Below, piece after piece: positions 1 through 6,476 of a stretch of 38,764 nucleotides of DNA. Source of the DNA: Streptomyces sp. NRRL F-6676. Its GTDB lineage: Bacteria > Actinomycetota > Actinomycetes > Streptomycetales > Streptomycetaceae. The notes under the pieces were generated by a model, which worked only from the letters and a program-made list of their open reading frames with translations, did no database searches and was not told the origin of the DNA. The DNA lies in assembly GCF_000725625.1 (NCBI RefSeq), contig NZ_KL647087.1, forward strand, positions 1-38,764, read 5' to 3'. Position 1 is the stretch's first letter. Each line of letters begins with the position of its first letter. The position numbers were made by a program, and so were the translations under genes.

Positions 1-436
1 CCACAGTTCGGGGCGCTGGCGGCGGGGGTCCCACTGGGAGAACTCGTCGCGCAGGGAGAAGACCCGTTCCTTGGCGCGGGCTTTCTCCTCGTCGCGGCGC
101 CCGCCGCCGAAGACGGCGTCGAACTTCTCGCTCTGGATCTTCTCGGTGAGGGGGATGATCTGGAGGGGGTTGCGGGTGCCGTCGGGGCGCTCGCGGAGTA
201 TGCCCCGGTCGATGTAGTCCTGGACGGAGGCGATGTGCAGCCGCAGTCGGTGTTCTTCCACGACGCGGTCGCGGTAGGCCAGTACTTCGGGGAAGTTGTG
301 GCCGGTGTCCACGTGGAGGAGGGAGAAGGGCACGGGGGCGGGGGTGGATGTGCACCGCCTCGGACTCCAACGCGTCCAGATGCGAGAGGGCGTACGGGCT
401 GTCGGTCTCCTCGGAGACGGAGGCGACGGTCGTCAT
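1..436 (-). pseudogene. cysD: Sulfate adenylyltransferase small subunit, internally deleted and frameshifted, cut by window edge
   Basis: CysD is the catalytic, PP-loop subunit of ATP sulfurylase; with CysN it makes APS from sulfate and ATP. The ATG at 436 overlaps the cysC stop (ATGA). Thirty codons read normally (MTTVASVSEETD... ending LESEAVHI at 347). Past that point the frame gives nonsense, while a different minus frame resumes a perfect CysD reading (PVPFSLLHVDTGHNFPEV, then DAVFGGGRRDEEKARAKERV, to the edge). Compared with the family as remembered, about 33 residues are missing at the junction (around 330-347). They include the SGGKDS PP-loop, which cannot be found in any frame here. 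The result is a deletion of roughly 100 bp with a frameshift, so no active protein is expected. cysN should follow beyond base 1. An assembly error near a contig edge is the main alternative. Confidence 0.85.
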
Positions 437-1056
437 GCCAGACCCCTTTCGACGAGCAGCTTGTGGACGGCGGTGGCGGACTGCGCGACGGTCTGGTGCT
501 GCGACTCGATGCGCAGATCGGGCGAGACGGGCTCCTCGTACGGGTCGTCCACTCCCGTCAGCCCGGAGATCTCACCGGCCGCCTGCTTGGCGTACAGGCC
601 CTTCACATCGCGTACGGAGCACACGTCGACCGGGGTGGCCACATGCACCTCGACATACGCGGCGCCGCTCGCCTCGTGGCGCTTGCGCACGGCCTCGCGG
701 CTGTCGGCGTAGGGGGCGATCACCGGGACCAGCGCCGTGACGCCGTTGCGGGCCAGCAGGTCGGCGAGGAAGCCGATGCGCTGCACGTTGGTGTGGCGGT
801 CGGCGCGGCTGAAGCCGAGGTCCGCGGTGAGGAACTCGCGGATCTCGTCGCCGTCCAGCACCTCGACGAGGCGGCCGTCGGCGCGCAGCAGTCCGGCCAG
901 CTCGTGGGCGATGGTGGTCTTGCCGGCGCTCGGCAGACCCGTGAGCCAGACGGTGGCTCCGGTTCTCAACGGCTTCTCCCGGGGATCGTGGGAAACGGTC
1001 TGGGGATCGTGGGGAAGGGCGCGGGGGACGGTCCGGTCGCCGTCGGCGGCCGTCAT
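433..1056 (-). CDS. cysC: Adenylyl-sulfate (APS) kinase
   Basis: Phosphorylates APS to PAPS with ATP in the cytoplasm. The protein has 207 residues. After about 32 variable residues comes TVWLTGLPSAGKTTIAHELA, with the Walker A GLPSAGKT at about 40-47. Then come LDGDEIREFLTADLGFSRADR and the family-typical IAPYADSRE and VKGLYAKQAAGEISGLTGVDDPYE. This fits the usual ~200-residue CysC. The ATG at 1056 overlaps the cysH stop by ATGA, and its own stop overlaps the cysD start, so translation is probably coupled along the operon. APS reductase upstream uses APS directly, so PAPS made here probably serves sulfotransferases or balances APS. No defect is seen. Confidence 0.96.
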   Translation of the reverse strand: MTAADGDRTVPRALPHDPQTVSHDPREKPLRTGATVWLTGLPSAGKTTIAHELAGLLRADGRLVEVLDGDEIREFLTADLGFSRADRHTNVQRIGFLADLLARNGVTALVPVIAPYADSREAVRKRHEASGAAYVEVHVATPVDVCSVRDVKGLYAKQAAGEISGLTGVDDPYEEPVSPDLRIESQHQTVAQSATAVHKLLVERGLA

Positions 1057-1802
1057 CCGTGCAGCCCGCACTCGGTCTTGGCGCGGCCCGCCCAGCGGCC
1101 GGCCCGCGCGTCCTCGCCCTCGGCGACACGGCGGGTGCAGGGGGCGCAGCCGACGGACGCGTAACCGTCCATCAGGAGCGGGTTGGTGAGCACCCCGTGC
1201 TCCGCGACGTAGGCGTCCACGTCGTCCTGCGTCCAGCGGGCGATGGGGGAGATCTTCACCTTGCGGCGCTTGTCGTCCCAGCCGACCACGGGGGTGTTGG
1301 CGCGGGTCGGGGACTCGTCGCGGCGCAGCCCGGTCGCCCAGGCCTCGAAGCGGGTCAGGCCCTCCTGGAGCGGCTTGACCTTGCGCAGGAAGCAGCACAG
1401 GTCGGGGTCGCGGTCGTGCAGCTTCGGCCCGTACTCGGCGTCCTGCTCGGCGACCGTCTGCTTCGGGGTGAGGGTGAGGACGTTGACGTCCATCACGGCC
1501 TCGACGGCGTCCCGGGTGCCGATGGTCTCGGGGAAGTGGTAGCCGGTGTCCAGGAACACCACGTCCACGCCGGGCATCGCCCGGGAGGCGAGGTGGGCGA
1601 CGACCGCGTCCTCCATGGAGGAGGTCACGCAGAACCGCTTGCCGAAGGTCTTCGCCGCCCACCGGAGGATCTCCAGCGCGGAGGCGTCCTCCAGGTCGCG
1701 GCCCGCCTGCTCGGCGAGCGCCTTCAACTCGGCCTCGCGGGGCGACAGTTGAGTGTCACCCTCCGAGGCGGTGTCGGACCGGTCGGTCTGCACCGTGGTC
1801 AT
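1053..1802 (-). CDS. cysH: Adenylyl-sulfate (APS) reductase, thioredoxin-dependent, [4Fe-4S]
   Basis: Reduces APS to sulfite and AMP. The protein has 249 residues. The PAPS-reductase core is visible: FCVTSSMEDAVVAHLA, then VVFLDTGYHFPET. The cysteine pattern assigns it to the APS class: CC at 136-137 and CAPC at 219-222 would ligate a [4Fe-4S] cluster, which true PAPS reductases lack. The catalytic ECGLH motif is at 244-248, almost at the C-terminus. The ATG at 1802 sits in an ATGA overlap with the upstream small gene. A longer in-frame reading to 1898 exists, but it would overlap that gene and is rejected. Confidence 0.96.
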   Translation of the reverse strand: MTTVQTDRSDTASEGDTQLSPREAELKALAEQAGRDLEDASALEILRWAAKTFGKRFCVTSSMEDAVVAHLASRAMPGVDVVFLDTGYHFPETIGTRDAVEAVMDVNVLTLTPKQTVAEQDAEYGPKLHDRDPDLCCFLRKVKPLQEGLTRFEAWATGLRRDESPTRANTPVVGWDDKRRKVKISPIARWTQDDVDAYVAEHGVLTNPLLMDGYASVGCAPCTRRVAEGEDARAGRWAGRAKTECGLHG

Positions 1803-1978
1803 ATCTGGTCCCCTCCCGTGTCGTGCCCGTGAAGCCCCCGGGCGAGCAGCCCGAGGAACTTCAACTGGAAGGCCCGGTTGCAGGCCCCGCATTCCCACGT
1901 CCCGTGGCCCTGCTCGCCCGGACGCAGGTCCTCCTCGCCGCAGTAGGGGCAGTAGAACGGCGCCGCGCGCTCGCTCAC
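1799..1978 (-). CDS. Small zinc-ribbon protein of the sulfate-reduction operon
   Basis: A 59-residue protein starting with GTG at 1978, inside a GTGA overlap with the sulfite reductase stop; its TGA overlaps the cysH ATG. It begins VSERAAPFYCPYCGEEDL. Two CxxC pairs (C10/C13 and C30/C33, the second in WECGACNRAF) form a rubredoxin/zinc-ribbon-like knuckle, followed by QLKFLGLLARGLHG and a polar tail. No catalytic motif is visible. Double overlap with essential pathway genes means it must be co-translated with them. I infer a metal-binding accessory role, perhaps with the siroheme or Fe-S enzymes; no function is proven. Similar small proteins are known at this place in other Streptomyces cys operons. 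Confidence 0.9.
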   Translation of the reverse strand: MSERAAPFYCPYCGEEDLRPGEQGHGTWECGACNRAFQLKFLGLLARGLHGHDTGGDQI

Positions 1979-3666
1979 GACAGGGCCTCCTCGGAGGCGC
2001 GCGCGGCCCAGTTGGCGAACCGCTCGCCGTCCGCGCGCTCCGCCTGGAAGCGGCGCAGGACGCGCTCGATGTAGTCGGGCAGTTCCTCGGAGGTGACCTT
2101 CAGACCGCGCACCTTGCGGCCGAAGGACGGCTCCAGGCCGAGCGCGCCGCCCAGGTGCACCTGGTAGCCGCCGACCTGGTTGCCCTCGTCATCGGTGACC
2201 AGCTGGCCCTTGAGACCGATGTCCGCGGTCTGGATGCGGGCGCAGGCGTTGGGGCAGCCGTTGATGTTGATGGTGACCGGCTCGTCGAACTCGGGGAGCC
2301 GGCGCTCCAGTTCGTCGATCAGGTCGCTGCCGCGCTCCTTGGTCTCGACGATGGCCAGCTTGCAGAACTCGATGCCGGTGCAGGCCATCGTGCCGCGCCG
2401 GAACGGCGAGGGGTTCACCCGCAGGTCCAGCGCCTCCAGGCTCTCCACGAGGGAGTCGACCCGGTCCTGCGGCACGTCGAGGATGATCATCTTCTGCTCG
2501 ACGGTGGTGGAGACCCGGCCCGAGCCGTGGCCCTCGGCGAGCTCGGCGACCTTGGTGAGCAGCGAGCCGTCGAGCCGGCCGACGCGCGGGGCGAAGCCCA
2601 CGTAGAAGCGGCCGTCCTTCTGGCGGTGGACGCCGATGTGGTCGCGCCACACCTGCGCGGGCATCTCGGGCGCAGGGCCGTCGATCAGCTTGCGGTGGAG
2701 GTACTCGTCCTCCAGCACCTGGCGGAACTTCTCGGCGCCCCAGTCGGAGACCAGGAACTTCAGCCGGGCACGGTTGCGCAGCCGCCGGTAGCCGTAGTCG
2801 CGGAAGATCGAGGTGACGCCCTCCCACACGTCCGGCACCTCGGCCTCGGGCACCCAGGCGCCCAGCCGCACACCGAACTTGGGGTTGGTGGAGAGCCCGC
2901 CGCCGACCCACAGGTCGAAGCCGGGGCCGTGCTCGGGGTGGACGACGCCGACGAAGGAGATGTCGTTGATCTCGTGCGCCACGTCCAGCAGCGGGGAGCC
3001 GGAGACCGCCGTCTTGAACTTGCGCGGCAGGTTGGAGAAGCGCGGGTCGCCGAGGTAGCGGCGGGCGATCTCGTCCAGCGCGGCCGAGCCGTCGATGATC
3101 TCGTCCTCGGCCACGCCGGCGACCGGGGAGCCGAGCATGCCGCGCGGGCAGTCGCCGCACGCCTCGGTGGTGGACAGGCCGACCGATTCCAGCCGCTCCC
3201 AGATCGCGGGCACGTCCTCGACGCGCACCCAGTGGAACTGGATGTTCTGCCGGTCGGTGATGTCCGCGGTGCCGCGCGCGTAGCTCTCGGAGACCTCGCC
3301 GATGGCCCGGAGCTGCTCGGTGGTGAGCCGTCCGCCGGTGATGCGGACCCGCATCATGAAGTACTCGTCCTCGAGCTCCTCGGGCTCCAGCACGCCCGTC
3401 CGGCCGCCGTCGATCCCGGGGCGGCGCTGGGTGTACAGGCCCCACCAGCGGAAACGTCCACGCAGATCGTTGGGGTCGATGGAGTCGAAACCGCGCTTGG
3501 AGTACACCGTCTCAATACGTGTCCGTACGTTGAGACCGTCGTCGTCCTTCTTGAGCTGCTCGTTGCCGTTGAGCGGGGTGAAGTGCCCCACGGCCCACTG
3601 ACCCTCGCCGCGGTGACGGCTCACCTTGCGGCGGGGCGCGGCGGAATTGCGAGGGGTGGCGGCCAT
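1975..3666 (-). CDS. sirA: Ferredoxin-dependent siroheme sulfite (nitrite/sulfite) reductase
   Basis: Six-electron reduction of sulfite to sulfide using siroheme and [4Fe-4S]; 563 residues, normal for the actinobacterial NirA/SirA type. Cluster and siroheme cysteines are C429 and C435 (ACTGIEFC) and C471 and C475 (NGCPNAC). Y78 (WWGLYTQRR) and C170 (TEACGDCPRG) sit at a constant +9 offset from the Tyr69-Cys161 pair that is covalently linked in the Mycobacterium tuberculosis enzyme, so the cross-link is probably conserved. The context (cysH, cysC, cysD) points to sulfite rather than nitrite. The ATG at 3666 has AAGGA about 9 nt upstream. A leader peptide gene and hairpin precede it. Confidence 0.95.
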   Translation of the reverse strand: MAATPRNSAAPRRKVSRHRGEGQWAVGHFTPLNGNEQLKKDDDGLNVRTRIETVYSKRGFDSIDPNDLRGRFRWWGLYTQRRPGIDGGRTGVLEPEELEDEYFMMRVRITGGRLTTEQLRAIGEVSESYARGTADITDRQNIQFHWVRVEDVPAIWERLESVGLSTTEACGDCPRGMLGSPVAGVAEDEIIDGSAALDEIARRYLGDPRFSNLPRKFKTAVSGSPLLDVAHEINDISFVGVVHPEHGPGFDLWVGGGLSTNPKFGVRLGAWVPEAEVPDVWEGVTSIFRDYGYRRLRNRARLKFLVSDWGAEKFRQVLEDEYLHRKLIDGPAPEMPAQVWRDHIGVHRQKDGRFYVGFAPRVGRLDGSLLTKVAELAEGHGSGRVSTTVEQKMIILDVPQDRVDSLVESLEALDLRVNPSPFRRGTMACTGIEFCKLAIVETKERGSDLIDELERRLPEFDEPVTININGCPNACARIQTADIGLKGQLVTDDEGNQVGGYQVHLGGALGLEPSFGRKVRGLKVTSEELPDYIERVLRRFQAERADGERFANWAARASEEALS

Positions 3667-3711
3667 GGTGGATACGTCCTTCGGGACAGCGGTGAGTGCG
3701 GCTCGTACCTG

Positions 3712-3742
3712 CGCGCACGGGCATGGTGGACAGGCGTGCGCG
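3712..3742 (-). promoter_or_regulatory. Hairpin between leader peptide and sirA, possible attenuator element
   Basis: Perfect 8-bp stem: CGCGCACG at 3712-3719 and CGTGCGCG at 3735-3742, with a 15-nt loop. It lies in the untranslated stretch between the leader stop (3791) and the sirA start (3666). There is no U-run, so it could act through Rho, RNase or ribosome access rather than as an intrinsic terminator. The regulatory role is an inference from position. Confidence 0.4.
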
Positions 3743-3790
3743 TCGTTGCGCAGGGGAGGGGGTGCTCGAAGAATCCGGTGGCGCTGGTGC

Positions 3791-3874
3791 TCAGCTCGCC
3801 GGACAGATGGCGCTGGACATGCGGCCGAGATCGACGTGGCGCCGACTCACCAAGGCGATTCCAGTTCCAGACAT
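3791..3874 (-). CDS. Cys-containing leader peptide of the sulfate-reduction operon
   Basis: A 27-codon ORF, ATG at 3874 and TGA at 3791-3793. The peptide starts MSGTGIALVSRRHVDLGR and ends in SSAICPAS, with a single Cys four residues from the end. Short peptides with an RRHVDL core and a late Cys are a recurrent family in front of sulfur-metabolism genes in Streptomyces, annotated as putative leader peptides. The expected role is that slow translation of the Cys codon when cysteine is scarce alters the downstream mRNA and raises expression of the operon. No good Shine-Dalgarno is visible. The role is family knowledge plus inference. Confidence 0.85.
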   Translation of the reverse strand: MSGTGIALVSRRHVDLGRMSSAICPAS

Positions 3875-3894
3875 GACGGAAGCGTGGCACGGCA

Positions 3895-3930
3895 ATCCGG
3901 ACACCGTCCACCATCGTCCATTATCCGGAC
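3895..3930 (-). promoter_or_regulatory. Probable cys operon promoter region with 8-bp direct repeats
   Basis: On the minus strand GTCCGGAT occurs twice (plus-strand ATCCGGAC at 3895-3902 and 3923-3930), 28 bp apart. The distal copy runs into GATAAT (3920-3925), a good -10 match about 45 nt before the leader ATG. No convincing -35 is seen. The repeats may bind the operon's regulator. Confidence 0.4.
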
Positions 3931-3931
3931 G

Positions 3932-3958
3932 CCCTTGTCCCGGATCGCGAGACAAGGG
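3932..3958 (-). terminator. Inverted repeat between GNAT gene and cys operon promoter
   Basis: CCCTTGTC at 3932-3939 pairs perfectly with GACAAGGG at 3951-3958, with an 11-nt loop. It lies 43 nt past the GNAT stop and directly upstream of the -10-like sequence. It may terminate the acetyltransferase transcript or serve as an operator; there is no T-run. Confidence 0.4.
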
Positions 3959-4001
3959 TGGTCATCGTCACATGCTTCCGGGGTTTGCGTGTCCTCGCAG
4001 G

Positions 4002-4574
4002 TCAGGCCGGGAACGCACCCGGCCAGGGGCCCGGGGAGGCCACCTCCCGCTCCTCCTCCACCTTCGTGTCGAAGAGGTGGAAGCCGCGCCGCTGGTAGTT
4101 GGCCAGCGCGTGCTCACCGTCCTTGCTGCACGTGTGCAGCCACACCCGCTTGGTCGGCGCGAGCCCCGGGTGACGCTCGGCCAGGTCCCACGCGCGTGCG
4201 ATGCCGTACGACAGCAGATGGCCGCCGATCCGCCGGCCCCGGAAGGCGGGCAGCAGCCCGAAGTAGACGATCTCCACGACCCCCTCGTCCTGTGCCTGAA
4301 GCTCCACGTACCCGGCCGGTGTACCGCGCTCGTACGCGACCCAGGTCTCCACGCCGGGGCGGTCCAGATGCTCCCGCCAGCGGGCGTACGGCCACGGCAG
4401 CCGGTCGGTCCAGCGGATGTCGCCGCCGACCGAGGCGTACAGGAAACGGCTGAACTCGGGCGAGGGCACCTCGGCCCGGACGACGCGGACGTCGCCCTCG
4501 GGGGCCTCCGCGGGCAGCAGATCGGTGGGGGAGGTCTGCTCCAGGGACCAGGTGGTCACGGCGATGTTGCTCAT
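4002..4574 (-). CDS. GNAT family N-acetyltransferase
   Basis: A 190-residue acetyl-CoA-dependent acetyltransferase; substrate unknown. The fold signature is visible in the second half: GTPAGYVELQ (beta-4), EIVYFGLLPAFRGRRIGGHL (beta-4/5 and the R-G-x-x-I-G-G acetyl-CoA loop), then WLHTCSKDGEHALANYQRRGFHLF (helix 4 and the beta-7 end). The ATG at 4574 begins MSNIAVTTWS. A TTG 36 nt further upstream is in frame but adds low-complexity residues without a ribosome site. It is transcribed toward the cys operon but separated by an inverted repeat and that operon's own promoter, so it is probably not part of it. Confidence 0.88.
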   Translation of the reverse strand: MSNIAVTTWSLEQTSPTDLLPAEAPEGDVRVVRAEVPSPEFSRFLYASVGGDIRWTDRLPWPYARWREHLDRPGVETWVAYERGTPAGYVELQAQDEGVVEIVYFGLLPAFRGRRIGGHLLSYGIARAWDLAERHPGLAPTKRVWLHTCSKDGEHALANYQRRGFHLFDTKVEEEREVASPGPWPGAFPA

Positions 4575-4694
4575 GCGGCCAGACAACCACGGGGGCGCGG
4601 CCCGCTCCAAGGGCGGTCCGGCAGGGGAGACGGCCGGTGCGGGTGCGGGTGCAGGTGCGGGGGCACGCGGGTGTGAGGGTGCGGGGACCGGTTC

Positions 4695-4726
4695 CGTCAG
4701 TCCACCGTGTCGTCAGTCCACCGTGT
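4695..4726. repeat. Two 16-bp tandem copies across a gene's stop codon
   Basis: CGTCAGTCCACCGTGT is repeated exactly at 4695-4710 and 4711-4726. The stop of the secreted-protein gene lies in the second copy, so the first copy duplicates the last codons (DTVD and stop) beyond the gene. Confidence 0.8.
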
Positions 4727-6113
4727 CGTCGACCGACGACAGCGGCACCGCGTACAGCACGCGCTCCGGGATCGGCGTGCCCTCCCAGCCGTTGTCCGCG
4801 TCGGCCGCCCACTCCGTGAGCGTCCACAGCTCGCCGGTCTCCTGCCAGTACGACAGCGACTCGGTGTGCTGCCCCCAGCAGGCCTTCGTCCGGTCGGCGG
4901 TGCAGGTGGCGGCATCGGCACCGGAGTCCGACTGCCGCCACAGCGTGCCGTGCTTGCCGCGCGCGCCGGGGGCCTGACCGACGTACCAGTCGGCCTTGTC
5001 CGCCCCGTCCCGCCTGTGCGAGAGGACGCCCTGGACGCCGACCGCCTTCGTCTCGTACGCCTCGTCGGCGCCCGCATCGTCGTTCGCGTCGGTGCCGAGC
5101 AGGCCGGTGCGGGTGCTCTGGGTGCTGAAGTAGTAGCGCCAGAGCCGGGCGGGCTGGGTGCCGCCCGAGCTGAACCACTCGTTCGCCACCAGGCTGTCCG
5201 GGCTGGAGGTGCGGTCCAGGGAGACGGAGGCGAAGCACGGCACGTGGTCGTCGTCCGACGCGTCGCACGCGCCGCCGGTCAGGTTGTAGGAACCGATGGC
5301 GGGCAGCACGTACTGGTAGCCGTGGGCCGAGAAGCCGCCGCTCACCTTGCCGACCGCGCTGCTGTCGACGTCCGCCTGGAGGATCCGGTGCATGTCGAAG
5401 ACAAACAGCGCGTTGTCGTGGTCGGCGCCGTTCTTCGCGGTGACGATCAGCTTGTCCTGGTACCAGACCATGCCGCCGAGGTGGGAGCGGACGGCGCCGA
5501 AGTCGGTGCCGCCGGAGAGCGGGGCGACCAGCAGCACCCAGCGGTACTTCAGGTGTGCCGGGTCGTTGGCGTCGATGAACGCGACCCGGGCGAGCCCCCG
5601 GTCGTCGGCGGGCTCGCCCGCCTTGTGGTCGTTGTGCGTCCAGCCGGCGAGGATCACCCGGTCCTCGCCCCACTTGCCGTCGTCGTCCGCGTCACCGGAG
5701 GTGGTGACGGACTGCGGCAGCCACTTCTGCGTCGTGGCGTCCCCCGTGTCCCAGCAGTATGCGCGGCTCGCCTCGGGTTCGACGGGCAGCGCGGCGCGCT
5801 CCGTGCCGTCGCAGTCGGCCTTGTTCCGCATCGGGTGATTGGCGCTCTGGAGCACGCCGTGCACGCCGACGTTGCCGCCCATCGCCTGGGTGAGCGTGTC
5901 CAGGCTGCTCTGCCGCACCAGGTTCTCGTGCAGCTGGAGCTTGCCGCGCTCGGCGGAGGAGGTGAGCGGGGTCAGCGGGCCCGGGTCGTCGTCGCCCGCC
6001 GCCTGCGAGGTGCTGATCAGGGTCGCCGCGGCGGTCAGGGCCAGCGCGGTGCCGGCCAGGGTGGCGCGCAGCGCGCGCCCTCGCCTCTGGCGCCGGTGTC
6101 TGCCGTGTCCCAT
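4713..6113 (-). CDS. Secreted protein of unknown function
   Basis: A 466-residue protein with an export signal: basic MGHGRHRRQRRGRALR, hydrophobic ATLAGTALALTAAATLIS, and probable cleavage after SQAA near residue 38. The mature part is acidic, rich in D, G and W, and has several Cys (NKADCDGTE, AYCWDTGD, GGACDASDDDHVPCFA, AATCTADRTKACWG) that could form disulfides. Repeated strand-like stretches (RVILAGWTH, LARVAFIDAND, YRWVLLVAP, LIVTAKNGADHDNALFVFD) suggest a beta-propeller-like fold. I do not recognise a family or active site. The ATG at 6113 has GGGAGGG upstream; a longer reading to 6224 lacks one. It probably has its own promoter downstream of the 6337-6405 hairpin. Confidence 0.85.
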   Translation of the reverse strand: MGHGRHRRQRRGRALRATLAGTALALTAAATLISTSQAAGDDDPGPLTPLTSSAERGKLQLHENLVRQSSLDTLTQAMGGNVGVHGVLQSANHPMRNKADCDGTERAALPVEPEASRAYCWDTGDATTQKWLPQSVTTSGDADDDGKWGEDRVILAGWTHNDHKAGEPADDRGLARVAFIDANDPAHLKYRWVLLVAPLSGGTDFGAVRSHLGGMVWYQDKLIVTAKNGADHDNALFVFDMHRILQADVDSSAVGKVSGGFSAHGYQYVLPAIGSYNLTGGACDASDDDHVPCFASVSLDRTSSPDSLVANEWFSSGGTQPARLWRYYFSTQSTRTGLLGTDANDDAGADEAYETKAVGVQGVLSHRRDGADKADWYVGQAPGARGKHGTLWRQSDSGADAATCTADRTKACWGQHTESLSYWQETGELWTLTEWAADADNGWEGTPIPERVLYAVPLSSVDDTVD

Positions 6114-6336
6114 CGCTGCCCTCCCGGGACCGTCAACCGTGCGGTACGGCCCCCTCGTTGGCCGTGGCACGAGTGGTGGTCCGGGAAGGATGCTACGGCA
6201 GTGGGCCTCGCGGCCCCCCGTCAACGGAAGAATTCGAGGGAGTTCCCTCGCGGAGCGGTGCGGGGGTTTGTTCTTCGGCCGCGGGAGGGGGAGGGGGGTT
6301 CTGCCGTGGGGCGGGTGCGGGCCGAGTGCGGCTGGT

Positions 6337-6405
6337 CGCGCAGTTCCCCGCGCCCCTTAAAAGCGCTGGGGCACCCGGGGTCTTCAGGGGTGCGGGGGCT
6401 GCGCG
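6337..6405. repeat. GC-rich intergenic repeat of the common Streptomyces hairpin type
   Basis: Arms CGCGCAG-TT-CCCCGC-G-CCCCT (6337-6357) and AGGGG-T-GCGGGG-G-CTGCGCG (6386-6405) pair into a long, slightly bulged stem. The left arm with CGCAGTTCCCCGCGCCCCT is a sequence seen many times between Streptomyces genes. It lies downstream of the GAF regulator stop (6477) and may end that transcript. The 6114-6476 gap otherwise shows no gene. Confidence 0.65.
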
Positions 6406-6476
6406 AACGGCCCCCACCGGCCGGCAGCCGCTCCACGACCGAACCCCCCGAGTTCTCCCGCGCCCCCCCCGAAAAA

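Noticed and set aside
1753..3876. 707-residue plus-strand ORF
   Set aside because: Antisense shadow of sulfite reductase and the cys leader. It is low-complexity, without domains, and results from GC-rich codon bias.
3621..3914. 97-residue minus-strand ORF upstream of sirA
   Set aside because: It overlaps the sirA start and the leader peptide in another frame, and has no domain or ribosome site.
4575..4610. TTG start for the GNAT protein
   Set aside because: It has no ribosome site and adds MERAAPPWLSGR, which is not family-like.
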